Assembly: GCA_023429825.1 (NCBI GenBank)
Contig: JAEZDC010000129.1
Coordinates: forward strand, 1-17,988
Direction of reading: 5' to 3'
Length of the DNA stretch: 17,988 bases
Origin: Bacteroidota bacterium
GTDB lineage: Bacteria; Bacteroidota; Bacteroidia; Chitinophagales; Chitinophagaceae
Shown: one piece after another, positions 6,870-14,085 of the stretch
Position numbering within the stretch: the first letter of the stretch is position 1
How the letters are laid out: each line of letters starts with the position of its first letter
Notes under the pieces: generated by a model
Told to the model about the DNA's origin: nothing
Database searches by the model: none
The model's input: the letters and a program-made list of their open reading frames with translations, nothing else
Made by a program: the position numbers and the translations under genes

Positions 6870-6902
6870 AACCCTGAAGATCATTGAACTTCAGGGTTTT
6901 TT
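6870..6902 (+). terminator. Strong rho-independent terminator
   Basis: A perfect 10-bp stem AACCCTGAAG / CTTCAGGGTT (6870-6879 with 6889-6898) is followed by a run of T (6897-6902) and then CTTTTT. It lies 285 bp after the nearest plus-strand gene, so it ends either a long 3' UTR or a non-coding transcript, or it belonged to a tRNA now represented only by its 3' fragment. Confidence 0.8.
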
Positions 6903-7109
6903 CTTTTTACCACATAACTTTTATTGTTTTCACTAAGCTTCACTGAATATTTAGATGAAGTCGTTCGTAATACTACCAATACCATCATGAACACGTGATG
7001 ATCTCATTCCGTCTACTTTATTGAGAAAGCAATCCTGAAGGTTAGGGCATACGTAGTGCAACACTGCTCATGATTCCGCAGATACCGGTCTATAAGCTGT
7101 ATATATGCT

Positions 7110-7125
7110 GCCTCTTATAAGAGGC
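7110..7125. repeat. Perfect 16-bp palindrome
   Basis: GCCTCTTATAAGAGGC is perfectly self-complementary. It is flanked outward by partly matching arms (CCGCAGAT at 7077-7084 against ATCTGCAGG at 7131-7139), so a longer imperfect cruciform or RNA hairpin can be drawn over about 7077-7139. Confidence 0.6.
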
Positions 7126-7385
7126 GGAACATCTGCAGGATAGCAGTTAGAATGCTGTAGAATACCGGTATAATTTCCAGGGGGTTTACATTATTGCACA
7201 TGAACCTGTGTTTTAGTTTCACACTAATAACGGGTACACGAGAATAGAAAAGCATTTGTTATATCGTGAGCTGCATTATGAAAGCAGGCCTGCAGGTTTA
7301 ATTGTATTGAATTTATTTAGAGAACTAATAGTCTTTGATGGCCTATTAATAAGTACTGCGTGACAGGGAGTTATTTACCAGGTTA

Positions 7386-7415
7386 AAAAAAGTCCTGCAA
7401 CCGCAGGACTTTTTT
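7386..7415 (-). terminator. Terminator of the O-acetylation operon (bidirectional)
   Basis: AAAAAAGTCCTGC and GCAGGACTTTTTT pair over 13 bp with a 4-base AACC loop. Its edge is one base after the stop codon of the minus-strand gene at 7417. The A-tract and T-tract on both sides make it usable from either strand. Confidence 0.85.
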
Positions 7416-7416
7416 A

Positions 7417-8907
7417 TTAAAATTGAAAGTAGATGAATGAGTCGCTACTCTTCTGGCTGAGTATGACGAGTATAAGCAGTATACTCCACACCAATGAAAG
7501 CACCCACCATTTCTTTTTGCTAAGTACTTCCCATAATGATGTGTTTCGCAGCAGCCAATGGCTTGTTATCAATCCAATAGTTATAACAGCTACTTTGATG
7601 ATATCTAAAGTTGGTAATATCGCTCCACCATTCTTTTCCAATCCGAACATAGATTGCAACAACTGCCAAGCAGTGGTGAAGCTATCCGCCCTGAAGAATA
7701 CCCATGTTACATTTATCAGGAAGAAGGTTCCCAATGCCAGCATAAATTGCTTAGCTTTTTTGTTAGAAAGAAATGCCGGTGCAAATGAAGCTCTTGCTAC
7801 TATTGGTTCACCTATTTGTAATTGTGTTTCGTCTATCAGTACTGAAGCATTTTGTTTAGGCTTTAACAATCTTTCAATACAGAGATACAGGCCATGTAAT
7901 CCACCCCATACCACGAATGTCCATGAAGCACCATGCCATAATCCGCCGATCAGCATGGTTAACATCAGGTTGATGTACGTTCTTACACCGGACTTGCGAT
8001 TACCTCCTAAAGGGATATACAGGTAGTCACGTAGCCATGCAGACAAAGTAATATGCCATCTCTTCCAGAAATCAGAGAAACCGATCGCTGCGTAAGGGAA
8101 TTTGAAATTGTCAGGCAGCCAGAATCCTAAGCACATCGCTGCACCAATTGCACAGGTGGAATACCCGGCGAAGTCAAAAAATATTTGCCCGGAGAATGCC
8201 AGTACTCCCATCCAGGCATCGATCGTTTGAAGAGGCTTAGCTGAATTGAACACCATATCAGACGGGCCAGCAAGCATTGTATCTGCCATTACTACTTTCA
8301 TACACAAACCCAATGACAAATAGAAAAGACCTTTTATGAACATATCTCTTGTGGCAGATTTTGGCTTGTCAAATTGATCAAGCAATTGTGTTGGCCTGAC
8401 GATAGGCCCGGCGACAAGGTGCGGGAAAAACGTAACGAACAAAGAGAAATCAAGTAATGATTTTGCAGGCGCACATTCTCTTTTGTACATGTCTATGGTA
8501 TAACACAACGTAGTGAATGTATAGAACGATATGCCGGCAGGAAGAATAATATCTGCCTGCACGGGTTGGAACTGCAAGCCCACAGTGCTGGCAAGATTGA
8601 TGAAATTCTCCATGAAAAAATTGCCATACTTAAAGTAGCTTAACATGCCGAGGTTGCCGATAAGGCTTATTACCAACAACAGCTTTCTTTTCGTTTTGTT
8701 TTGTTGATAGTATAAAGACTTGCCAACAAAGTAGTCTACTACAGTAGATATCCAGAGGAGTAAAATAAATGGCGGGTTCCATGCTGCATAAAAGATATAG
8801 CTGGCGATCACCAAATTGATCTTCTTCACTTTCCATGGAAACTTTGCATAGTGCAATGCAAGAACTATTACGAAGAATAGTATAAATGATAATGAGTTGA
8901 ATAACAT
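7417..8907 (-). CDS. MBOAT family O-acyltransferase, AlgI-like
   Basis: This 496-aa multi-pass inner-membrane protein is of the AlgI/DltB group, which moves acyl (usually acetyl) groups across the membrane for O-acylation of exported polysaccharides. Landmarks are 'PAGISFYTFTTLCYTIDMY' (123-141), 'HLVAGPIVRP' (163-172), 'FDFAGYS' (244-250), 'FWKRWHITLSAWLRDYLYIP' (280-299, H285) and 'GGLWHGASWTFVVWGGLHG' (321-339). H325 in the last is the invariant MBOAT histidine. Length and motif order are normal for the family. A membrane-anchored SGNH-like protein is encoded 18 bp upstream on the same strand, the usual two-component arrangement. The substrate is unknown; no polysaccharide synthesis genes are visible in the window. 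Confidence 0.95.
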   Translation of the reverse strand: MLFNSLSFILFFVIVLALHYAKFPWKVKKINLVIASYIFYAAWNPPFILLLWISTVVDYFVGKSLYYQQNKTKRKLLLVISLIGNLGMLSYFKYGNFFMENFINLASTVGLQFQPVQADIILPAGISFYTFTTLCYTIDMYKRECAPAKSLLDFSLFVTFFPHLVAGPIVRPTQLLDQFDKPKSATRDMFIKGLFYLSLGLCMKVVMADTMLAGPSDMVFNSAKPLQTIDAWMGVLAFSGQIFFDFAGYSTCAIGAAMCLGFWLPDNFKFPYAAIGFSDFWKRWHITLSAWLRDYLYIPLGGNRKSGVRTYINLMLTMLIGGLWHGASWTFVVWGGLHGLYLCIERLLKPKQNASVLIDETQLQIGEPIVARASFAPAFLSNKKAKQFMLALGTFFLINVTWVFFRADSFTTAWQLLQSMFGLEKNGGAILPTLDIIKVAVITIGLITSHWLLRNTSLWEVLSKKKWWVLSLVWSILLILVILSQKSSDSFIYFQF

Positions 8908-8925
8908 GATCGGGTTTTTTAAAGG

Positions 8926-9966
8926 TTAACGTTTGGCGAGCTGGTGAGAAAACCATCCTTTTTGTTTCAATACGCTCACCAGGTGGTTAGTATAATATAT
9001 TGCCTGGTCTCTTGATAAATGACTCCACTCCGGGCAGATAAGATCCTTTGTTTCCTTGTAATCAAGAAAATGAACACCATCTGCTTTTGCAGAAGACAAT
9101 AATGGCTGCCAATATTTTTCTTTTGGGAAGAACATCTTTTCTCCTTCACCCATAAAACCACTGGAAGGTGTTCGGGTAAAGATCACCTTACCGCCCCTGC
9201 TTTTGATCTTTTCAACGTTTGATGCAACCTGCATGAACACTTTATTAAGTTGTTCTGCTGTCATTGGTGGTGTTTTATCACCAAGGATCAGCATCTTCCA
9301 TATATCAGTTTGTCTTTTGATAGCATTTGTATCGGCCAGGAAAAGATCACTCATATAGGTTTGCCTGTCGATCGTATTCCATTCAAAGGTTTTAGGAAAG
9401 GCAGGCATGGAAAATACCCCGGGCCTGTTAGGAATTTCAAGATCATTCAACAGTGTTGAAAGCGAGAATCTTTTTTCCTCGAGAAAAGTAAACTTCGATT
9501 CGAGGTTTAAGTTGATCCAACTGCTGGCTTTCTCAGAAGGAGTTTCTTTTTTATAGAAGCTTACAGATTCTTGTGCTGATTTATGAAATACAGGGTTTTG
9601 TGAAAAGAAAAGTGGTTCTGTCACATCAATAACCAATTTTCCTTTAAACTCTGCGTCGTTGGCCAAATCTTCCAACAGCATTAACGGTGACGTACCTACC
9701 AATGACAGTTGTACTGCATCTTCACCTGTTAGCTGTTTCCATGTAGGAATATCCAGGTCAAATTTTATTCTCGATGATCCAATGAATACTGTAGCATCAT
9801 TTTGAGATTGGTATACTTCTGTTCTTTTTTGTGCCCAGAGTATCTTGTCGTCATTATACGTTGGTATAAATCCCTGGTTACGCAGGTATACCTCCCATGA
9901 AACCACGAAGATCATCACCAGTGCCAAGGTGAGCATCCCTGCTTTTAAAAGTGTGTTGCGCTGCAT
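8926..9966 (-). CDS. Membrane-anchored SGNH-like partner of the O-acyltransferase
   Basis: This 346-aa protein has an N-terminal membrane anchor (about 6-27) and a periplasmic domain. 'VFIGSSRIKFDLD' (about 60-72) resembles the nucleophile block of SGNH hydrolases. Near the C-terminus 'CPEWSHLSRDQAIYYTNHL' supplies the late histidine (H316), though the usual D-x-x-H reads E-x-x-H. Proteins of this layout (AlgJ/AlgX, DltD, PatB types) complete the acyl transfer begun by an MBOAT partner; here the partner follows by 18 bp. The ATG at 9966 is preferred over one at 10041, because the extra 25 residues would precede a normal anchor with a non-hydrophobic stretch and would run into the upstream region. 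The similarity is by layout, not by a clear family signature. Confidence 0.8.
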   Translation of the reverse strand: MQRNTLLKAGMLTLALVMIFVVSWEVYLRNQGFIPTYNDDKILWAQKRTEVYQSQNDATVFIGSSRIKFDLDIPTWKQLTGEDAVQLSLVGTSPLMLLEDLANDAEFKGKLVIDVTEPLFFSQNPVFHKSAQESVSFYKKETPSEKASSWINLNLESKFTFLEEKRFSLSTLLNDLEIPNRPGVFSMPAFPKTFEWNTIDRQTYMSDLFLADTNAIKRQTDIWKMLILGDKTPPMTAEQLNKVFMQVASNVEKIKSRGGKVIFTRTPSSGFMGEGEKMFFPKEKYWQPLLSSAKADGVHFLDYKETKDLICPEWSHLSRDQAIYYTNHLVSVLKQKGWFSHQLAKR

Positions 9967-10060
9967 CTTTTTGGGTTTTAGTGTTTTTGTTTGATTAGGG
10001 TACAAAATTGAAATATGCGATACAGCGCTTTTGTCAATCATTCATTAGTTGCAATAAAAC

Positions 10061-10092
10061 CGGATAGATTGTGTATGCACATGTATGAATTG
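10061..10092. promoter_or_regulatory. Weaker repeat pair near the O-acetylation operon
   Basis: TGTATGAATTG (10082-10092) is identical to the strong operator half at 10147-10157. Exactly 21 bp before it lies CGGATAGATTG (10061-10071), a degenerate copy that keeps most core positions. The pair is about 95 bp upstream of the acyltransferase partner gene start on the minus strand. It is a candidate second operator for the LytTR regulator. Confidence 0.35.
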
Positions 10093-10144
10093 TTTTTGAT
10101 TCGAGCACTACACTCTATTTAAGCACAAGCGGATAAAGCAAATT

Positions 10145-10180
10145 CCTGTATGAATTGTTATTTCTCCTGTATGAAATGCA
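10145..10180. promoter_or_regulatory. 21-bp-phased direct repeat, candidate LytTR operator
   Basis: CCTGTATGAATTG (10145-10157) and CCTGTATGAAATG (10166-10178) match at 12 of 13 positions and are offset by exactly 21 bp. LytTR regulators such as AgrA and ComE bind pairs of about 9-bp direct repeats separated by about 12-13 bp, the same spacing class. The pair lies 25-58 bp before the -7 element at 10203, where an activator would sit, and no TTTG -33 element is present. The same core with the same offset occurs at 16265-16296. Confidence 0.55.
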
Positions 10181-10202
10181 ATGAAGTCTTAAGTGCAATT
10201 TT

Positions 10203-10210
10203 TATTTTTG
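10203..10210 (+). promoter_or_regulatory. -7 element directly before the propeller-sensor start
   Basis: TATTTTTG matches TAnnTTTG and ends one base before the ATG at 10212. A start 5-9 bases later would place the transcript's first base at or near the second ATG (10215), implying a leaderless or nearly leaderless message. No TTTG lies 19-21 bp upstream. Confidence 0.4.
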
Positions 10211-10211
10211 G

Positions 10212-13200
10212 ATGATGCCCGTACAGAGAAGACTATTGATTTGCCTCGCTATCGTACTATGGTGTACAGTTGCAACAAATGGCCAGCAGCCAAAACAGTA
10301 TTCCTTTAAACGATTCTCAGTCAATAACGGCCTTGCTTCGAACTACGTTCTAAAAGTGGTGCAGGATAAAGATGGTTATATGTGGATGGCTACTTCAAAC
10401 GGGTTACAGCGTTATGATGGTAGTAGCTTTATCACTTTCAAACCCATTCCAGGTGATCCGCTATCGGTTCCTGATGTAAAGATCGCATTGCTACACGTTG
10501 ACAAGAGTGGTAATCTCTGGGTAATGGGCGATAACAAGCGAACTGGTGTATTCAATACGCGTACGTTCAGGTTTCATGAAGCAGAGATCAGTGAGAAGAG
10601 ATCGGCACTTATTATCCTGCAGGGATTTATCGAACTGCCTTCCGGTGAGTTGGCTGTGTTGAAGCACGATGGCAACTTTCTCGTGTACGATTCGAAGACC
10701 AACACATTTGAACATAATGAAATGATCCTGCCACATCCCCGGTGGTGGGTTAGAAGATGGATACACTGGGATGAGCAATACAAAAAAATGTGGATGAGCT
10801 GCGACTCTGGCCTGGTGCAATATGACCTCGTCACAAAACATTTAAACTACCGCGGACATAATATTGACAATGATCCTGTGATCACTGCATTTGAAAAAAT
10901 CATTCATCCTCAACGATTATTTACTGATGCTGCCGGTAATTTCATTTTCACACACTGGGCTCCGCGTACTGCAATGCCTTTTATATATAGGTATGTAAGA
11001 AGAACCGGAACAATTGAGAAAGTAGCAGCGCATGACAAAGGCTATCATGAGATCGGTTATTTCATGCAGCAGGCAAACGGCAGATTATGGATTTATGGAA
11101 TGCCTTTCATATCCGAATGGAGTGCATCAAATCGAAAATCTGTTGTTACTCCAATACCCAACGAATACAAAGACGAACAAAGCATACGTTTTGATTATAT
11201 GCATGATGCTTTTGAAGATAAGCAACATAATATATGGCTATCTTCTGATAATGGTTTGTATGTATTCAATCCCGATGAGCAGGTATTCAACACATATTAT
11301 ATAATGCGGCCCGGGAGTTCCGTTGCATTAGATGCACCTGTTCAGTCAATGGCACAGCTGAATGATGGAAGAATATTCATTGGCTCATGGGGCAGTGGTG
11401 GCATTACCAGCTACGATAAAGACTTTATACCATTACCGTTGCCCCCGACCCCGAAAGGTGATATCTCTACCTGGGATATGACAGTACATTCAAAAACAGG
11501 AAATCTATGGATAGCCATGCAGGGAGGCAGTGTGTTAGTGTATGATCCGAAGAAGAACTCATTCAAAAGATATGAAGATGAAGCCTTCGATCTTTCAACG
11601 ATCAGGCAGGTAGAAGAAGATACAGCAGGTAATATGTGGTTTGGTACACAGAATGGGCGAATTATAAAGTGGGATTATAAAAAGGCAAATGGTGATCCTT
11701 CTAAAGGTTATGAGTTAATGCTGAAAACAGGCCTTGTTCATAAACTACATTACGATCCATCAGGTTATTTGTGGATCGCCGCATTAAATAAAGGACTCAT
11801 TAAACTGGATACCCGTAACGGCAAAGTAGTCCGCACATTCACCACTGAAAGCAAAGATGGTGAAAGTTTATTCAGCGATGTACCAACCGATATAGCGTAT
11901 TACAATGACAGCACATTACTGGTAACGGCGGGATGCTTAAACATTATTAACACCAGGACTAATAAAGTAACCTATCTCTCAAATGCGGATGGTCTTCCTT
12001 CAAATACTACTATGTCTGTTGAAAAAGACAGGAACGGAACAGTGTGGGTAGGCATGGCGAATGGACTGTGCCGTGTGAATGTTGAAAGAAGAAAGATCAC
12101 CTATTATGATAAGCGTGATGGTATTGCCAATGATAAATTCAGCCTTGGTGGTGTGAAGGAGTTATCAGATGGCAGGCTCGTATTTTTTACGGATCATAAT
12201 TTCATGCTACTCGATCCTGATAAATTTACAAAGAACAGTACTCCTCCCAATCCGGTTATTACCAGTTTTAGGCTGGGAGATTACATTCTTAACTCAGACT
12301 CTATTGCAAAAGCCGGAATAGTATCACTGCATCATAACAATACTTCAGTAAGCATCAGTTTTAGTGCACTCAGTTATTTGCAACAAAATAAATTACTGTA
12401 CTACTACATGATGGAAGGGCTAGATGCTGATTGGATAAGAACAGATAAGCCAGGTGAGGTTTTATATAACTATTTGCCGCCCGGTGATTATACTTTTAAA
12501 GTAAAAACCGAGAATGCTGATGGGATATCTAATCCTGTCATCGCTTCTATACCCATCAATGTAAGGCCGCCTTTTTGGCGAACATGGTGGTTCTTTAGTT
12601 TGCTTGCTTTATTAGTGGTAATTGTACTTTACCTTATAGATAAAGAAAGAATGAGAAGAAGAAAAGCGCTACATATTCTCCGGAACGAGATAAGAACTAA
12701 TCTAAAAAACGAGGTGAGTACCGGTTTAAATAAGATACACCTGTTAAGCGAAATGGCAGGTATGAGGGCTGTAAATGATCCTGAAACTGCGAAAGGATTT
12801 ATATGGCAGATAGGAGAGCAGAGCAGGAACATTACCGAGACAGTGGAAGATACGGTATGGAGTATGGATCCTGCCAATGATAATATCCTCAACATGCTTG
12901 AAAGAATGCGGGAATGGAGTGAAGAAACATCTTTTAACAGCGGTGTGCCTATTGATTTTTCTGCTGATGATAAATGGATGATCACCCAGCAGGACATGTT
13001 GCTTCGCAGGGATATCTACATCTTTTATAAAGACTCTGTTCGTTTTATGATAGAGGTGGTGAGGGCGAAAGAACTTTTTGTAAACTGGAAAGAAGTAAAA
13101 GGGAGAATGCGCTTTGAGATCATTGCCGAAACAGGTAAATACTGGTCAATACAGGATACAGAATTACTGCCTGAACATTTACAACAAAGGCTAAAATCGA

Positions 13201-13289
13201 TGGATGCAACATGCGATACTGTTATCGACCACAGTAATATTTCCATCGTAGTTTTCTTTCCCCTCGGAAGGAATCAGCACCTTCAATAA
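10212..13289 (+). CDS. Propeller/Y_Y_Y sensor with a degenerate histidine kinase module
   Basis: This 1025-aa membrane sensor has a signal peptide (1-24), then a large periplasmic beta-propeller of Reg_prop repeats. Examples are 'DGYMWMATSNGLQRYDG' at 54-70 and later blades with N-I-W-L-S-S-D-N-G-L, G-N-M-W-F-G-T-Q-N-G and G-T-V-W-V-G-M-A-N-G-L. A Y_Y_Y domain (about 720-785) and one membrane helix (792-809) follow. The cytoplasmic part aligns with HisKA_3-type kinases ('NEVSTGLNKIHLLSEMA', then VWSMDPANDN with W883), but the phospho-acceptor His is replaced by Lys (K832 in TNLKNEV). The ATP-binding part after LLRRDIYIFYKDSV (930-943) lacks the N-box asparagines, DNGxGF and GxGL. I infer a pseudokinase. 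ATGs at 10212 and 10215 are equivalent candidate starts. Convergent with the LytTR regulator gene 19 bp away. Confidence 0.92.
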   Translation: MMPVQRRLLICLAIVLWCTVATNGQQPKQYSFKRFSVNNGLASNYVLKVVQDKDGYMWMATSNGLQRYDGSSFITFKPIPGDPLSVPDVKIALLHVDKSGNLWVMGDNKRTGVFNTRTFRFHEAEISEKRSALIILQGFIELPSGELAVLKHDGNFLVYDSKTNTFEHNEMILPHPRWWVRRWIHWDEQYKKMWMSCDSGLVQYDLVTKHLNYRGHNIDNDPVITAFEKIIHPQRLFTDAAGNFIFTHWAPRTAMPFIYRYVRRTGTIEKVAAHDKGYHEIGYFMQQANGRLWIYGMPFISEWSASNRKSVVTPIPNEYKDEQSIRFDYMHDAFEDKQHNIWLSSDNGLYVFNPDEQVFNTYYIMRPGSSVALDAPVQSMAQLNDGRIFIGSWGSGGITSYDKDFIPLPLPPTPKGDISTWDMTVHSKTGNLWIAMQGGSVLVYDPKKNSFKRYEDEAFDLSTIRQVEEDTAGNMWFGTQNGRIIKWDYKKANGDPSKGYELMLKTGLVHKLHYDPSGYLWIAALNKGLIKLDTRNGKVVRTFTTESKDGESLFSDVPTDIAYYNDSTLLVTAGCLNIINTRTNKVTYLSNADGLPSNTTMSVEKDRNGTVWVGMANGLCRVNVERRKITYYDKRDGIANDKFSLGGVKELSDGRLVFFTDHNFMLLDPDKFTKNSTPPNPVITSFRLGDYILNSDSIAKAGIVSLHHNNTSVSISFSALSYLQQNKLLYYYMMEGLDADWIRTDKPGEVLYNYLPPGDYTFKVKTENADGISNPVIASIPINVRPPFWRTWWFFSLLALLVVIVLYLIDKERMRRRKALHILRNEIRTNLKNEVSTGLNKIHLLSEMAGMRAVNDPETAKGFIWQIGEQSRNITETVEDTVWSMDPANDNILNMLERMREWSEETSFNSGVPIDFSADDKWMITQQDMLLRRDIYIFYKDSVRFMIEVVRAKELFVNWKEVKGRMRFEIIAETGKYWSIQDTELLPEHLQQRLKSMDATCDTVIDHSNISIVVFFPLGRNQHLQ

Positions 13290-13308
13290 TGTTATATAAT
13301 ACATCCGC

Positions 13309-14085
13309 TTATTTCCCAAGCCATAGTTTAAAATCAGTAACCCTTTCCCGGCTCACGATCACTTCTTTTTCACTCGCAGGCTCAAGTTGTAATTCAAGCC
13401 TATTACCCGGATATTCAAGGGCCTGGACAACGCTGTTCACTGCAATATAAAATGAACGGCTAATGCGGAAGAACTGCTCGGGGTTCAGCATGTCATTCAA
13501 CTCTTCCATAGTATAATCAACTATATACTTCCTGTTGTCTGTTGTTTTAAAAAAGTTAAGCCTTCCATCGCTGAAGAAATAAGCAATATCCTGGACTTCC
13601 ACTGAAAGCAGTTTCGTTCCCTGTTTTACAAGAAAGCGTTTGCGGTATTCTTTTGTTTCAAGGCTCTGCAGCTTTTTCATCAGCAGGTCTATTTCAGCTG
13701 TTGCATTATCGTTATCATCACGATACATATTCCTGAGCTCTTTGTATTTGCCTATCGCAGCTTCGAGGTCTTCTTTTTGAACAGGCTTCAACAAATAATC
13801 AACACTATTTACCTTAAAAGCCTTGAGTGCATATTCATCATACGAAGTGATAAATATTACAGGGCTTTTCACTTTTACATGGTGGAATATCTCGAAGCTT
13901 TGGCCGTCACTTAATTCCACATCCATCAATATCAGGTCTGGCGCAGGATTATTCTCGAGCCATTGCACAGTGCTTTTGATACTATCTGTTTCGCCGGCAA
14001 TAAAAGCGCTCTCTTCAACATTCTGTAAAGTCTTCTTTAGTTTTTTTACAGCAAGTTCTTCATCTTCTACTATAAGTACTTTCAT
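13309..14085 (-). CDS. LytTR-family response regulator
   Basis: This 258-aa regulator has a receiver domain (1-120) with acidic residues at 7-9, phospho-acceptor D55 in LILMDVELSDG, T80, and K100 in VDYLLKPV. A charged linker (about 118-150) and a LytTR DNA-binding domain (about 155-255) with 'DIAYFFSDGRLNFFKT' and 'FFRISRSFYIAV' follow. It is the last gene of a three-gene operon behind two LytS-type kinases and overlaps the nearer kinase by 26 bp. Phased direct repeats upstream of its operon and of the propeller sensor gene are candidate binding sites, suggesting autoregulation. The intergenic gap to the convergent sensor gene is only 19 bp with no clear terminator. Confidence 0.94.
   Translation of the reverse strand: MKVLIVEDEELAVKKLKKTLQNVEESAFIAGETDSIKSTVQWLENNPAPDLILMDVELSDGQSFEIFHHVKVKSPVIFITSYDEYALKAFKVNSVDYLLKPVQKEDLEAAIGKYKELRNMYRDDNDNATAEIDLLMKKLQSLETKEYRKRFLVKQGTKLLSVEVQDIAYFFSDGRLNFFKTTDNRKYIVDYTMEELNDMLNPEQFFRISRSFYIAVNSVVQALEYPGNRLELQLEPASEKEVIVSRERVTDFKLWLGK

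Larger units (their letters stand above)
6585..7416. other. 832-bp gene-free stretch with structured elements
   Basis: No gene is supported on either strand. The stretch holds a tandem TAGGTTAG pair (6761-6780), a tRNA T-arm/acceptor-like segment (6822-6846) and a strong plus-strand terminator (6870-6902). It also holds a cluster of inverted repeats around 7077-7171, including a perfect 16-bp palindrome, and a bidirectional terminator at 7386-7415. TACCGGT occurs twice (7083-7089 and 7163-7169), the second inside the 10-bp palindrome ATACCGGTAT. A small RNA ending at 6902 is possible. Confidence 0.55.

Noticed and set aside
6660..6902. tmRNA ending in the T-loop-like segment
   Set aside because: No tmRNA 5' tRNA-half sequence, no tag reading frame and no CCA end were found.
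7433..8026. Plus-strand open frame (197 codons) opposite the MBOAT gene
   Set aside because: It is antisense to clear MBOAT motifs, with no promoter or family signal.
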